A program made the position numbers and the translations under genes. Below the pieces are notes generated by a model. That model did no database searches. It was not told the origin of the DNA and was given only the letters and a program-made list of their open reading frames with translations. Shown piece after piece: positions 49,426 to 60,472 of a stretch of 64,000 nt of DNA (position 1 is its first letter; each line of letters begins with the position of its first letter). The stretch lies in contig NC_135153.1 in the NCBI RefSeq assembly GCF_050948215.1, positions 5,918,058 through 5,982,057 on the forward strand, in the 5' to 3' direction. This DNA is from Halictus rubicundus (Eukaryota; Arthropoda; Insecta; Hymenoptera; Halictidae).

Positions 49426-51522
49426 TCAATTAATTACAGCAACGTCTCTACCGATCTGGATAAATGCATTTACAGCGTGCTCTATGTCGTTCTGTGTGTG
49501 TGCAGCACTGATCTGAACACGTATTCTTGCTTTATCCTTCGGTACAACAGGATAACTAAAACCGATTACGTAAATGCCTTTTCCTGCAAAAAGATAGATT
49601 AATGCTCAACCGTTCGAATGTTATATGTCGAAGAATGTATTGTAAAGTGCATACTAATCATCTTATCAGCAAATTCAGAAGCTAATCTCGCGTCTCCTAA
49701 CATGACAGGGCAGATGGGATGATTATCACCGCTGATTGTGAAACCTGCAGCCTTCATGCCGTTTCTAAACATATTGGTATTGTTCTTCAGTCTGTCCAGA
49801 AACTCTGTAGATTCTGTTATTAGATCCATGACCTGTGCGCAAAATAACATGAACCTCGCTTAGAGTCCACATTATCATTTAAAAGATATGCAAGGAATCT
49901 AGACGAACCTTGCTAGCTGACGCGACCACGGGAGGAGGCAACGAATTCGAAAATAAGTATGGCCTGCTGCGTTGCCTTAGCAAATCAATTAATTCTTTTT
50001 TACCAGTCGTGTAACCACCAGCTGCTCCACCTAGAGCCTTGCCTAGTGTTGAATTAATAATATCAATGCTTCCTAGCTGGTTAAAATAATCTTCTGTGCC
50101 TCTGTAATTTAACGATTTCATACGCGTGTGAATATAATAATCGGGGACAAAATTAAATGGATATCTTTTAAAAACTGATAACTTCTTAAAAATTAGATCA
50201 AACGACTTGAATTTTCTTGAGATGTTAGAAGGATTAGTTTACTAGGTACTGTGTAAAAAAATCCTTTCGAAATAGCAATTGCTTGGGATTTCGAAGAAAA
50301 TCACGAGGTCACGATTTGCTACTTTTTTATCTGTCCGTACAATGAAAATTTAAAATATGCTTTTTGTAGACCTAAATAAGTTATATACATGCACAAAGTT
50401 TCATCGAAATTGGTCGATAGAATCATTAGTAACTTTTAATTAATTTTCTTTATTCATTACCCAGTAAATTAATCCTCCTAATATCTAAAAAAAGACTAGT
50501 CTTCTGGTCCAATTTTAAAAAAGTTAGTTTTTATGTCCACTTAATTTTCCCCCCGAACGTACATGTGTAGAATAACTTTTACACGTGCAATCTTGATTTA
50601 CATGTGCGCTTATATATAGAATTTGCTGTACCATCGGAGAACGTTCTCGATTTGCGGTTCCTAGACTATAGTTCCTTCACATATTGTAAACCGGTGAAAT
50701 TAGGGTAACACGTAACATAACTACCTTCCATGTCGACCAAAAAATCCAGTAGCATGGCAGTCGTCCACAAATGTGAGGGCGTTGTATTTTTTCGCAAGCT
50801 CGAGAATTTTTGGCAACGGTGCGACAGTGCCGTCCATGGAAAAGACACCGTCGGTGGCGATGACGCGTAGGCGGGAAGACATGCTTTCTTGGAGCTTATT
50901 TTCTAAATCTATCATGTCCCTATGCTTGTACCTTTCTCATGGAATATAATTTGATGTTGTAGTCGTTATTAAAATAATACATTTACCTATATCTCTCACC
51001 TGTATTTCTTTGCCTTACATAGTCTGATACCATCAATAATAGAAGCATGGTTCAGTTCGTCGCTCAGTACCGCGTCTTCAGGCGTTAGCAAGGTCTCGAA
51101 GAGTCCTGCGTTTGCATCGAAGCAAGATGCATAAAGAATTGCATCTTCCCTACCGTGAAACTCGGCAATTTTCTTTTCTAATTCCACGTGAATCTCTTGA
51201 GTACCGCATATGAATCTTACAGAACTCAAACCGGCTCCGTACTTATCCAAAGCCTGCTTTGCTGCTGATATCACTTCTTCGTTGCTCTAAACGAGAAAGA
51301 TTAGTTGTTATACATATGAAATAGTGCGTACAGATGTTAGGGAGTGCTCAAACTTACGGATAAACCTAAGTAATTATTAGCGCAGAAGTTGAGAGCTTCT
51401 ACTCCATTTGTTAACGAAATTCGCGTGCGTTGAGGCGAAGCAATTACTCGTTCGTTTTTCCATGTACCAGCTGCCTTTATCGCTTGCAATTCTGGTTTTA
51501 TGCACTCTACCAGAGAACTCAT
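49426..51522 (-). CDS. GCAT: 2-amino-3-ketobutyrate CoA ligase (glycine C-acetyltransferase), 5' end incomplete
   Basis: Exons: 51522-51358 (open further up to an acceptor at 51563), 51286-51000, 50931-50725, 50101-49909, 49832-49655, 49583-49426. All in phase, 395 residues from the methionine at 51522. It cleaves 2-amino-3-ketobutyrate with CoA to glycine and acetyl-CoA in mitochondrial threonine breakdown. It is a PLP enzyme of the alpha-oxoamine synthase family: FCANNYLGLS near the start, TDGVFSMDGTVAPL, VDDCHATGFFG with the PLP-contacting aspartate and histidine, and STLGKALGGAAGGY with the Schiff-base lysine. The first visible exon stays open 5' of the methionine and reads SLNYKRWILPKS in frame, which looks like the end of a mitochondrial leader. 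The exon with the true start is not identified. The intron at 50102-50724 is about 620 bases. Confidence 0.93.
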
Positions 51523-51566
51523 GCTTTTTGGTAATATCCATCTTTTGTAATTAAGACTCAGACCTG

Positions 51567-52889
51567 TTATATATATATATATAAGATAATTGAGTTATTC
51601 AAACAAATATATTTTTAAGTTGTTTAAGTAGAAATGAAACAAATACTTTTCTCAAAAATGGCAATCATATCTGGAAACACTTGGCTGTTTGTATACCTGA
51701 ATCTATACTGAGTGATTACTGATCCAAGTGAAATGAAAGTAAGATGAACTAGTCAAACCTGTTTAGTAGTATAATGACTTTCAAGCTTGGCTTATTTTTA
51801 TATTCCTGTTACGTGATATATGCTTGATCTACCTCGATAAATAACATTGGTAGTAGATTATGAATTTTTAAAAATAATATAACTGAGAAGAATAATATTT
51901 AATATTAATATTTATGTGAGATCGAGGAGAAGGGAAAAATAACATCACTACAAAAATTAGGTATTCCATTTCCATGAGATTTATTTTGTAATCATATGTC
52001 CTCCTCGTAATTTTACTTAAATTTCAATAATAATTATCAATTAATATTTATATTAATTCATTTAAGGACTTTGTTTTTTATATTCGTTAGTTTCTAAGTT
52101 TTTATTAGAAGCGCTTGTGTTGCAATATGACTAACATTTTGTTAAACATTATTTATTAGTTTTCATCTAATGTTTATCGAATTTCATCTATCAGAAAGTA
52201 CTATTATTTGGAGCTACATTATAATATGAATATTGTATATTAACATAGCAACTGGACAGCAAACATGTTAAATGCATTGATTAGAATGCATTTCAATAAT
52301 ACTAACGTTCTATTATTCTATACAAGATTTGGAATTATTATTATTTTTATTATTAGAAATATTGTTACATTTAATCTCCTGTATTTGTTTATTCTTAAAT
52401 CTGCCAGTCTTTTTGTCATAAATTGCATTCTGAAATCTCACTATTTGGTCTGTCATACTTGGTCTTAATTATCACGTATCTCTTACAGAATAATTTATCC
52501 TGAAGCGGCAAATAATACAGCAACGTAATATAAACATATAGTACATACTATATGTATATATGTGTATATGGTACATACTTTTACGAATTATTCCGAATAT
52601 TTTTGCTAATTATTATTGGAAGAAGAAATAGGAGGATGAGAATTTCCATTCGCATAGCTACGCGATCTTTATAAATATCTACGATTGAAAGTTTAAATAA
52701 GATGTAGAATGGTAGATAGCTTTTAATTCAAGGTTAATGTGATCAAAATCAATATACATGTAACTTCGTATGTTCTCCAATTTACACCTATAATACTCGA
52801 TATATATATATATATATTAATATTTCCCAAAAAATTGTTCGTATCGAGTTTATCTTTACAATAAAGAAACTTCAACGTTCGTGAACGTT
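51567..52889. other. Intergenic/5' flank of GCAT and 3' flank of nicalin
   Basis: AT-rich, with short AT runs near 51571 and 52802. The missing GCAT leader exon should lie here on the minus strand, or further up inside the nicalin gene; I could not find a start codon with a fitting donor. Confidence 0.4.
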
Positions 52890-55218
52890 TCATGATGCCT
52901 TGCTTTTGACGGAAAGTCGAGTTGCTAAGGAATATGCGTGCGGGAAATTGTGTACGATCACGTAAACCATTCCCAGGTAGATGATGATAGCGATTGTGAG
53001 AAAGAGATCAAACACAGCTGGTTTTACACTGAAATGTAACAATTAATTAATAAACGATGTTGTTTGAAAACGGTAAATATAATAAAAAGAATTTACCTGT
53101 ACACGTTGAGTGTGGCTTTGGTAACATCATAAAATACAAATTCTGGATCTTGTTTATCAGGGGTGTGCAACGTAACTTTAACATCCACAAGATATCTGGC
53201 CATCGCCTCCTTTAACGTACTAATTAACATATTATTCTTGTCTGCCAATAAGGGAGCGGCTCTTGGCTGCGACGCTAAATAATCGAACCATAACGATAAT
53301 GATTCTTTCGATATCTCCTGGAAGAATCAATAATTCAAATGATACAATCCCTCTTAATTCTTTTGTTTCGCTTAAGAGAATATTAGCGTACCAATGGATC
53401 TGTGAAGATCTGACTAGAGCTTAAGTTATATATGTGCCTTGCTAATGCTTCAGCTACAACTTGGGTGTGCTTATGAAGCCTATCTATTTGCCCTGCTTTC
53501 ATTAAGTCTAAGATCGTTGTCCTAATTGGATCGTCGTGACTCTTGAGCGTGGATAGCGTTGTAGCTGGTAATCTTCTCATACTGTATCTTTCATGCTCCC
53601 AAGCCAGTGTTTTGTCAGCTAGGTTTATTTTCTTGTGTACTCCTTCCACGGTGGTTTTATTGAACGATTCCGAAACAGTTTTCAGTTCTTTGTAGAATAG
53701 ACCGCCGGTAGAATTTTCTTTCGGTGGTTTCGACACGTGTACGTAAAGATTTTCATCGGTGGATACCGTGTCGAAGCAAATAACGTATGCTGCATCCTAA
53801 CAAAAATATACACAACAGATTACACTGCCTCTGCGTGAAATAGTAGCGAATACTTTTAAAATGTATATTACTTGTATTATAGAGCCCTCGAGGCTATCCA
53901 GCTGATCCTCTAACCACTTTTTACTACCTTGATAATTAAGTTTTCCAGCACCGGTGACTATGAAGACAAGGTTGTACTGTGGCCTTGATCTGCTGGTAGA
54001 ATACAAAATGGAGAACAATCTCGCTATTTCTAATAACATAGCTACTCCCGATGCATTGCTGTCTGCTCCAAAAGACAGCTCCTGTTTATTAGAAACATAT
54101 ATTTCAATTCCTATAATCCGTAATAGGTGCATTCTTATATTAAGCACACACTTACAGGTGCAACTCCTGTACTATCATAATGAGTCACCAGAGCTATTGT
54201 TGGTAACTTCTCGTCTGCTCTGGTGCCAGTCAGTCTACCATGCAGTGTAGCCACTTTAACGTCTACTTTAATAAGCGCTTGGCCAGATGGCACGACAACT
54301 TGGTAACCACTGGCGGATATAGAATTAAACATTGCTTCCGCAGCTGAACCAGCCTTCTCGTCGGTGATAAATCCGTTAGAGAGGTCGTTCAGAATTGTCT
54401 GCAGGTCTGGATGCCATTTAGAGAAGTAAACTGGTATCATTGTTTCCGGTCCAAATATCATGGACTCTTCGAGCATCATTATATGCTGGAATAGGAAACT
54501 ATTATTTACATAAATCTGCACAAATACTTCTTATAGAAACATTGAAATATAGAAAAGAATATTTGAACTAAAATACTGCTGAGATTGTCCATGGCATTAC
54601 AGGTGTTAATTCTGTGACTGTGTACAATATCTGAACGAGCCTAGCGTAAGATACTTGTCTAGATCAAACAAAGTAATTCTGAAATGTTTATGTTGTAACA
54701 AATGCTTGACGATAGACATTGTTTAGTCAGCTTGTCCACAATTCCTGTACAGTTGGAGGATTGAAATAAGTTAACATAATAACCTGTCTCTCCTCCGATG
54801 TCAGGTCATCGATCCTCTCCGGTAAAACGACTATGAGGGCTCCAGCTTTGTTTTTGATGGAATGGAACAGAGTTGGTGTGAGATCCAAGGCTCTCGCGAC
54901 TACGCAGTGCCTGGAGGTGCTCCATCCAGTAAGAGACCTCGCCTCCAAAGAAATCGGAGCGCTGCGGCAACCTGAATGAGAAGTTCAATATTATCGCGAC
55001 CATAATGTTCGCACAGAACAGAAAAATATGGAGATTACGTTACCGTGAGGTTCGCCGTGCAAGTCATACTGGTGCATCCGATACACGGGGAACTCGTGCG
55101 ATGCCCCAACTGGGTTTACCGGGGAGATAATAATGAAGATCGGCAAAATGATCAGTAAATAGTACGGCAGATATCCACGGCATAATTCCGCGAAGCTGTC
55201 GCATTCTTCCAGCCACAT
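52890..55218 (-). CDS. NCLN: Nicalin, ER membrane M28-like protein
   Basis: Seven exons: 55218-55044, 54971-54784, 54485-54156, 54081-53872, 53796-53392, 53317-53097, 53028-52890. All in phase, 555 residues, near the usual length. Nicalin forms the BOS complex with TMEM147 and NOMO at the ER translocon for multipass membrane proteins. An N-terminal hydrophobic segment (YLPYYLLIILPIFIIISPV) is followed by the lumenal domain and a C-terminal membrane segment (FDLFLTIAIIIYLGMVYVIV). The M28 fold retains THYDSTG and FGADSNASGVA, but where active enzymes have a Glu-Glu pair it reads VTGAGKLNYQG, consistent with a non-catalytic member. The tail KSKAS is basic. Start chosen at the first ATG before the membrane segment. 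Confidence 0.95.
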
Positions 55219-55386
55219 CCTTACAGGTTTCTCTCAGGTGCTGAGCCCCTGATTATTTTCATTGACCTATTACTTACCACGCGTCCAACTACTCTCGACT
55301 TATTCGTACCTGTGGTAAGAATTACATACATATGTAACTGAAGAGAACACCAGAACGCTCATGCCCAGGGTTTTGGTGCATCTGGC
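55219..55386. promoter_or_regulatory. 5' flank of nicalin
   Basis: Short upstream region of the minus-strand nicalin gene, cut off by retroelement-like sequence from about 55387. No core promoter motif identified. Confidence 0.35.
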
Positions 55387-55836
55387 GTAGTGCTGCACCA
55401 AGCGGCCGATGACGTAATTAGTGCAACGGCGCAGTACCATGCAGTACTTCCACTTATGCAGAAGATGGAGACACTAGAAACTTTCTTGTGGGCTCGGCTT
55501 TACCCCCGACCGATGGTGGAATACCGCGCCGACGCACTCGCCGTATTCTGGCCTATTGGGAGAGCCATATCGAATGCTCTCCCCTTACGTTTGAACTCAC
55601 GAACGAATCGCACGTTTTACCGGCGCTCTCGTAATACCTCGAGTCGTATTATATAAGTATTCTTAAACTCGTGAAAGCTCCGTGCATCACTCAGATGCTA
55701 ACTCGATAATACTGTCCCTCTCTGATTCCCTTCGCCACATTCTGTGCAGGGACTTGACGTAAATAAATCAAGTGTGTTAAATCTCCTAGTAGTTCTGATT
55801 CCACGTCGGGCATCAAGGAAAATCCTACATTGGTGA
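55387..55836 (+). mobile_element. Probable LTR remnant of a Gypsy-type retroelement
   Basis: A TATATAAG box at about 55650 is followed about 35 bases later by CATCACTCAGATGC, a plausible initiator, and further down by TCCTACA/TTGGTGACCCG at about 55826, which resembles the junction of an LTR end with a tRNA primer site in insect Ty3/Gypsy elements. The segment before it is GC-rich, unlike its flanks. No gag or pol coding sequence follows, so this is a solo or truncated copy. The LTR start is uncertain and no second LTR is seen. Confidence 0.45.
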
Positions 55837-56039
55837 CCCGAATTCCTACATTCTTTAAGCTCTCTCTCTCAATAAAAAGAATGTTTCTGTACCTGAGGCA
55901 CAGACGAGGTATAGAAGTGGACCAATCACCCAATGTATTTTTTTGTCTCATGTCCGCGGGGCTCTAGCAGGCTCTAGAGAATAGTGAATACACAAGTTTT
56001 TATAACTAGCAAGTCTCAAATTCTATTTTACAGTGGCAA

Positions 56040-56695
56040 GATGGTCAAGGGATTGCTTGTTGATACCACTACCAAAAGAAATTGTTATAAACATTAAACA
56101 GCCAGAAATAATTAATTTATCAGTGAAATGGGTTCGATAAATTAATACGTGCGAATATTCATGGTTCAAAAGTTACTCTGTATCTCGAGTTCTATTAGGT
56201 ATTTTTACTAAAAAATTAGATGGCAAGATGGTCAAGGGATTGCTTGTTGATACCACTACCAAAAGAAATTGTTATAAACATTAAACAGCCAGAAATAATT
56301 AATTTATCAGTGAAATGGGTTCGATAAATTAATACGTGCGAATATTCATGGTTCAAAAGTTACTCTGTATCTCGAGTTCTATTAGGTATTTTTACTAAAA
56401 AATTAGATGGCAAGATGGTCAAGGGATTGCTTGTTGATACCATTACCAAAAGAAATTGTTATAAACATTAAACAGCCATAAATAATAAATTTATCAGTGA
56501 AATGTGTTCGATAAATTAATACGTGCGAATATTCATGGTTCAAAAGTTACTCTGTATCTCGAGTTCTATTAGGTATTTTTACTAAAAAATTAGATGGCAA
56601 GATGGTCAAGGGATTGCTTGTTGATACCATTACCAAAAGAAATTGTTATAAACATTAAGCAGCCAGAAATAACAAATTTATCAATAATTACTATC
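56040..56695. repeat. 187-bp tandem repeat, 3.5 near-identical copies
   Basis: GATGGTCAAGGGATTGCTTG starts at 56040, 56227, 56414 and 56601, an exact 187-base period. Differences are a handful of substitutions (for example CCACTACC against CCATTACC, AATGGG against AATGTG). The last copy is cut near 56695. Recent expansion is likely. No conserved frame. Confidence 0.95.
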
Positions 56696-57055
56696 GCGGC
56701 GATCGAACTCTGGCGAAGTTAGTTTGGGGTGGGGGAGTTGCGCACCGCGCACCGCGCACCCCACCACGGCGTCCGCGCTCAGTCAGTCAGTCGTGGTGCG
56801 CACTCAGGACGGAACGGGAGGGCTCCGGGACCAGAAGGACGAAGGACCTTGCAGTTGACCAGAGGTTCTCCAGGGCTGCCCTGGCCCACCCTGACCACCC
56901 TGGCCTACCCTCACCTACCTTCGAGTGGACCAGGGATCCTCCAGAGCTGCAGTGGACATCACTGGTCAACCCTGGTCCACCTTAAGCTGGTTCGCGGTCG
57001 GACAGCGGTTCCTGGAAGCCGTCTCCGCTCACCTTGGTCAACTTTCAGCAGTTGG
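56691..57055 (+). promoter_or_regulatory. Putative promoter and non-coding first exon ahead of the structured repeats
   Basis: GC-rich block in AT-rich flanks. GCTCAGTCAGTCAGTCGTGG at about 56778 holds three copies of the arthropod initiator TCAGT. The block ends at CAGCAGTTG/GTAAGTGAC, a strong splice donor match. The 109-codon frame across it (56729-57058) is proline/serine/tryptophan-rich with CTGGTCCACC-type sub-repeats and no domain. I read it as a first exon of a plus-strand transcript whose intron or body would be the repeats that follow. No acceptor has been assigned. Confidence 0.4.
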
Positions 57056-57312
57056 TAAGTGACAATACAAATATACATTTTCTGTTTTGGAATACGTGAT
57101 GATTCAATGAACGCCGTCAATTATTATTTGTGTATTTTTAATTCGAATTTGCTTCGGAATTTTTCACAAATTTCTTTTCTTGAAATTACATTGTATTATA
57201 TTTTTGACATAAATTTAGTACTCTGAAATTTTATTATATTATATCATATTTTTTACATAAAATTGGTATTTTGAAATTATATTATATTATATTATATTTT
57301 TAACATAAAATT

Positions 57313-58200
57313 GGTATTCCTCCGATCGGAGGTCCCTCAAGGGGCTCACTCACGGGCCGGGCCGTGGGTGAGTACGGGTATTAGCGAACCCGAGGCGACC
57401 CTAGCTTGTAGGTCGTTGCGTCATAATTTCGCTATATTTATTTTTGATTAAAATTGTTCATCTTTCCGATCGAATATTTACTTCTAAACTTACAAAAGTC
57501 CCTCTTGTGAAATTTATGTATCTGATTTAAAATTGGTATTCCTCCGAATGGAGGTCCCTCAAGGGGCTCACTCACGGGTCGGGCCGTGGGTGAGTACGGG
57601 TATTAGCGAACCCGAGGCGACCCTAGCTTGTAGATCGTTGCGTCATAATTTCGCAAGAGTTATTTTTGATTGGGATTGTTCATCTTTCCGATCGAATATT
57701 TACTTCTAAACTTACAAAAGTCCCTCTTGTGAAATTTATGTATCTGATTTAAAATTGGTATTCCTCCGAACGGAGGTCCCTCAAGGGGCTTACTCACGGG
57801 TCGGGCCGTGGGTGAGTACTGGTATTAGCGAACCCGAGGCGACCCTAGCTTGTAGGTCGTTGCGTCATAATTTCGCAAGAGTTATTTTTGATTGGGATTG
57901 TTCATCTTTCCGATCGAATATTTACTTCTAAACTTACAAAAGTCCCTCTTGTGAAATTTATGTATCTGATTTAAAATTGGTATTCCTCCGAACGGAGGTT
58001 CCTCAAGGGGCTCACTCACGGGCCGGGCCGTGGGTGAGTACGGGTATTAGCAAACCCGGGGCGACCCTAGCTTGTAGGTCGTTGCGTCATAATTTCGCAA
58101 GATTTATTTTTGATTGGGATTGTTCATCTTTCCGATCGAATATTTACTTCTAAACTTACAAAAGTCCCTCTTGTGAAATTTATTTATCTGATTTAAAATT
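57313..58200 (+). repeat. 222-bp tandem repeat, four full copies leading into the 2-kb units
   Basis: GGTATTCCTCCGA starts at 57313, 57535, 57757, 57979 and 58201, an exact 222-base period. Each unit contains inverted pairs: CCTCCG/CGGAGG with almost no loop, CTCACTCACGG against CCGTGGGTGAG around a short GC loop, GATTGGGA against TTTCCGATC, and TAGCTTGTAGGTCGTTGCG unpaired between them. The fifth start opens the first higher-order unit, so the 222-bp motif is the seed of the larger repeat. Confidence 0.95.
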
Positions 58201-58332
58201 GGTATTCCTCCGAACGGAGATCCCTAAGGGACTCACTGCTGTGGGTGAGTACGGGTATTGGCGAACCCGGGGCGCCCCGAAGCGCCACCTCAGTAGAGTG
58301 AAGTTCTGACTTCATCTACTCTTAGTTTCTTG

Positions 58333-58530
58333 TCGGGTAGGCCGTACTTGTGTACGGGGTTTGTTTGGCTCTCGTGAGCCTGTTAGATTTGCACTCTTGT
58401 GCATATTAGGTAGGCCGTACTCGTGTACGGGGTTAGCTTGGCTCTCGTGAGCTGGTTGTAGGTTGGCTCTCGTGAGCCGGTTAGATTCGCACTCTTGTGC
58501 ATGTTAGGTAGGCCGTACTCGTGTACGGGG
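58333..58530 (+). repeat. Hairpin array 1 (8 hairpins)
   Basis: Three types of perfect short hairpin alternate: CCGTACTYGTGTACGG (3 copies), GGCTCTCGTGAGCC or GAGCT (3 copies) and GCACTCTTGTGC (2 copies), separated by 8-12 base linkers such as TTAGGTAGG. All have four-base pyrimidine-rich loops closed by a C-G pair. Confidence 0.9.
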
Positions 58531-60267
58531 TCATCGTTTCTTCTTTCATTACTTCGGAGTTCCTTCTTTTTGTGTCTAATTGTTATTAGTCTGTTTCAGT
58601 TAAATCACAACAGTTCAGCATGATCATCGTTGAACGAAAACAACCAACAGTAAGAAGACTTCACATTATTTATAAATTAGTATTAGTTGTCGAGCAATTA
58701 TTGTGTTCGATTCATTTTGTTAGTTTCGCTTGTTGATTTGGGTGATAGCCTTCTGCTGTCACCAGGTGGTAGCGTCACCCTCGAACCAGAGCCTTCTGCT
58801 CTGGTTCTGTTCTTGCATTCTTGTTTTTCGTTAATCTGAGCCTTCTGCTCCATTTTTATTTTCTCTGGCATTGTTCAGAGACTTGTCAGATTTAGTTTTT
58901 TTTGCTCACAATAATTGCTCGACCTGAGTGCGTGCGTTAGTTGTTAAGCTTGTTCATTAGTATTGTATATATGTCGAGTAATTGTTGCCATAATTTCACT
59001 TTGCTCGGCTCGATTTTTGCTTCCGACACAGCCTTCTGCTGTGTCGGACCTTGCTTGTATGTACCAGACCGGTTGGTACCGGTGCTCGGCGTAGACCCAT
59101 TGAGAGGGATGTTCGAGAGACCTGTTCACTCGTGTAAAATCCTCCCTGCCGTAAGTCCACCCGAGTCGCCTCAACGCTAGTCGTTGCCTGGCGACAGGTG
59201 GGTGGGGGAAACTTAGGGTATCGTTTGAACGCTTCTCTCGGCCATCGCTCTTCGTGAGGACACGTCGGGTATCGATGCTGGCTGGAGTTGGTTCTGCAAG
59301 CATTGTACGCGTCGCGTGACCCCTCGATCCAGAGCCTTCTGCTCTGGTTCGGTTTCGTTTCTCTCTTTGAAAGAATCAGAGCCTTCTGCCTGATTCGTTT
59401 TTCATCTCCCGTGAATCGGAGACTTCTTCTCCGACTCACACCTTTTTCTCCGCAATAATTACTCGACATACGCTGCGAAATTTAGTTTGTAAAACTCGAA
59501 AGCGTCGTTGTAAGAAAGGGAGTCAGAAGGAAGCGTATTGAATTCCTTCTGGCTTCCTTTCGGGTCTCTTGTGCAGCAACCTCCTCGTGGTGAGACCCGG
59601 GCAATCGATAATATTCTCTATTTGTTAGATCTTCTATTATCTTACAAATAATGAATAAAATCGAGCTAATAGCTGCTCATTTGTAATTTGCGATAACATT
59701 GTGAAATAAAATTTAAGACGTACTGATAATAAAAACTTGTGTATTTAATTGAATTGTGTCTGAATTTATTTTAAACTTGCATGGGATAGGCCAAGGGTCC
59801 TTCCTGCCTTCCTTCTCGCTTTCCTTGTTTACCCTTGGCCCACCTACGCCTTCTTGGCAGCTCCTTTTAATTATTAACCGAAACACACACTTCTTGTTTC
59901 GGAATACTTTTTTATTCAATATACATCGTACATTTTTTCTGGATTTCTAATTGAAATTTGATTCTGAACTTTTTAAAAGTTCCGTTTCTTAAAATTGCTA
60001 TGACCCTAGCCTTTATGTCGTTGCGTCCCAATTTCGTTTGATTTATTTTCGATTGGAATTGTTCATCTTTCCAATTGAAATTTATTTCTGAACTTTCAAA
60101 AGTTCTTATTCTAAAATTTATATGTCTGGTTTTAAATTGGTATTCCTCCGAACGGAGGTCCCTCAGGGACTCACTGCTGTGGGTGAGTACGGGTATTGGC
60201 GAACCCGGGGCGCCCCGAAGCGCCACCTCAGTAGAGTGAAGTTCTGACTTCATCTACTCTTAGTTTC

Positions 60268-60472
60268 TTGTCGGGTAGGCCGTACTTGTGTACGGGGTTT
60301 GTTTGGCTCTCGTGAGCCTGTTAGACTTGCACTCTTGTGCATGTAGGTAGGCCGTACTCGTGTACGGGGTTAGTTTGGCTCTCGTGAGCTGGTGTTAGGT
60401 TTGGCTCTCGTGAGCTGGTAGATTTGCACTCGTGTGCATGTTAGGTAGGCCGTACTCGTGTACGGGGTCATC
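60268..60472 (+). repeat. Hairpin array 2 (8 hairpins)
   Basis: Same three hairpin types and order as array 1. One copy reads GCACTCGTGTGC, so the loop changed from TCTT to TCGT while the stem stayed perfect. Confidence 0.9.

Noticed and set aside
55691..55951. 86-codon minus-strand frame as a protein gene
   Set aside because: It runs across the LTR-like segment in antisense; no domain recognised.
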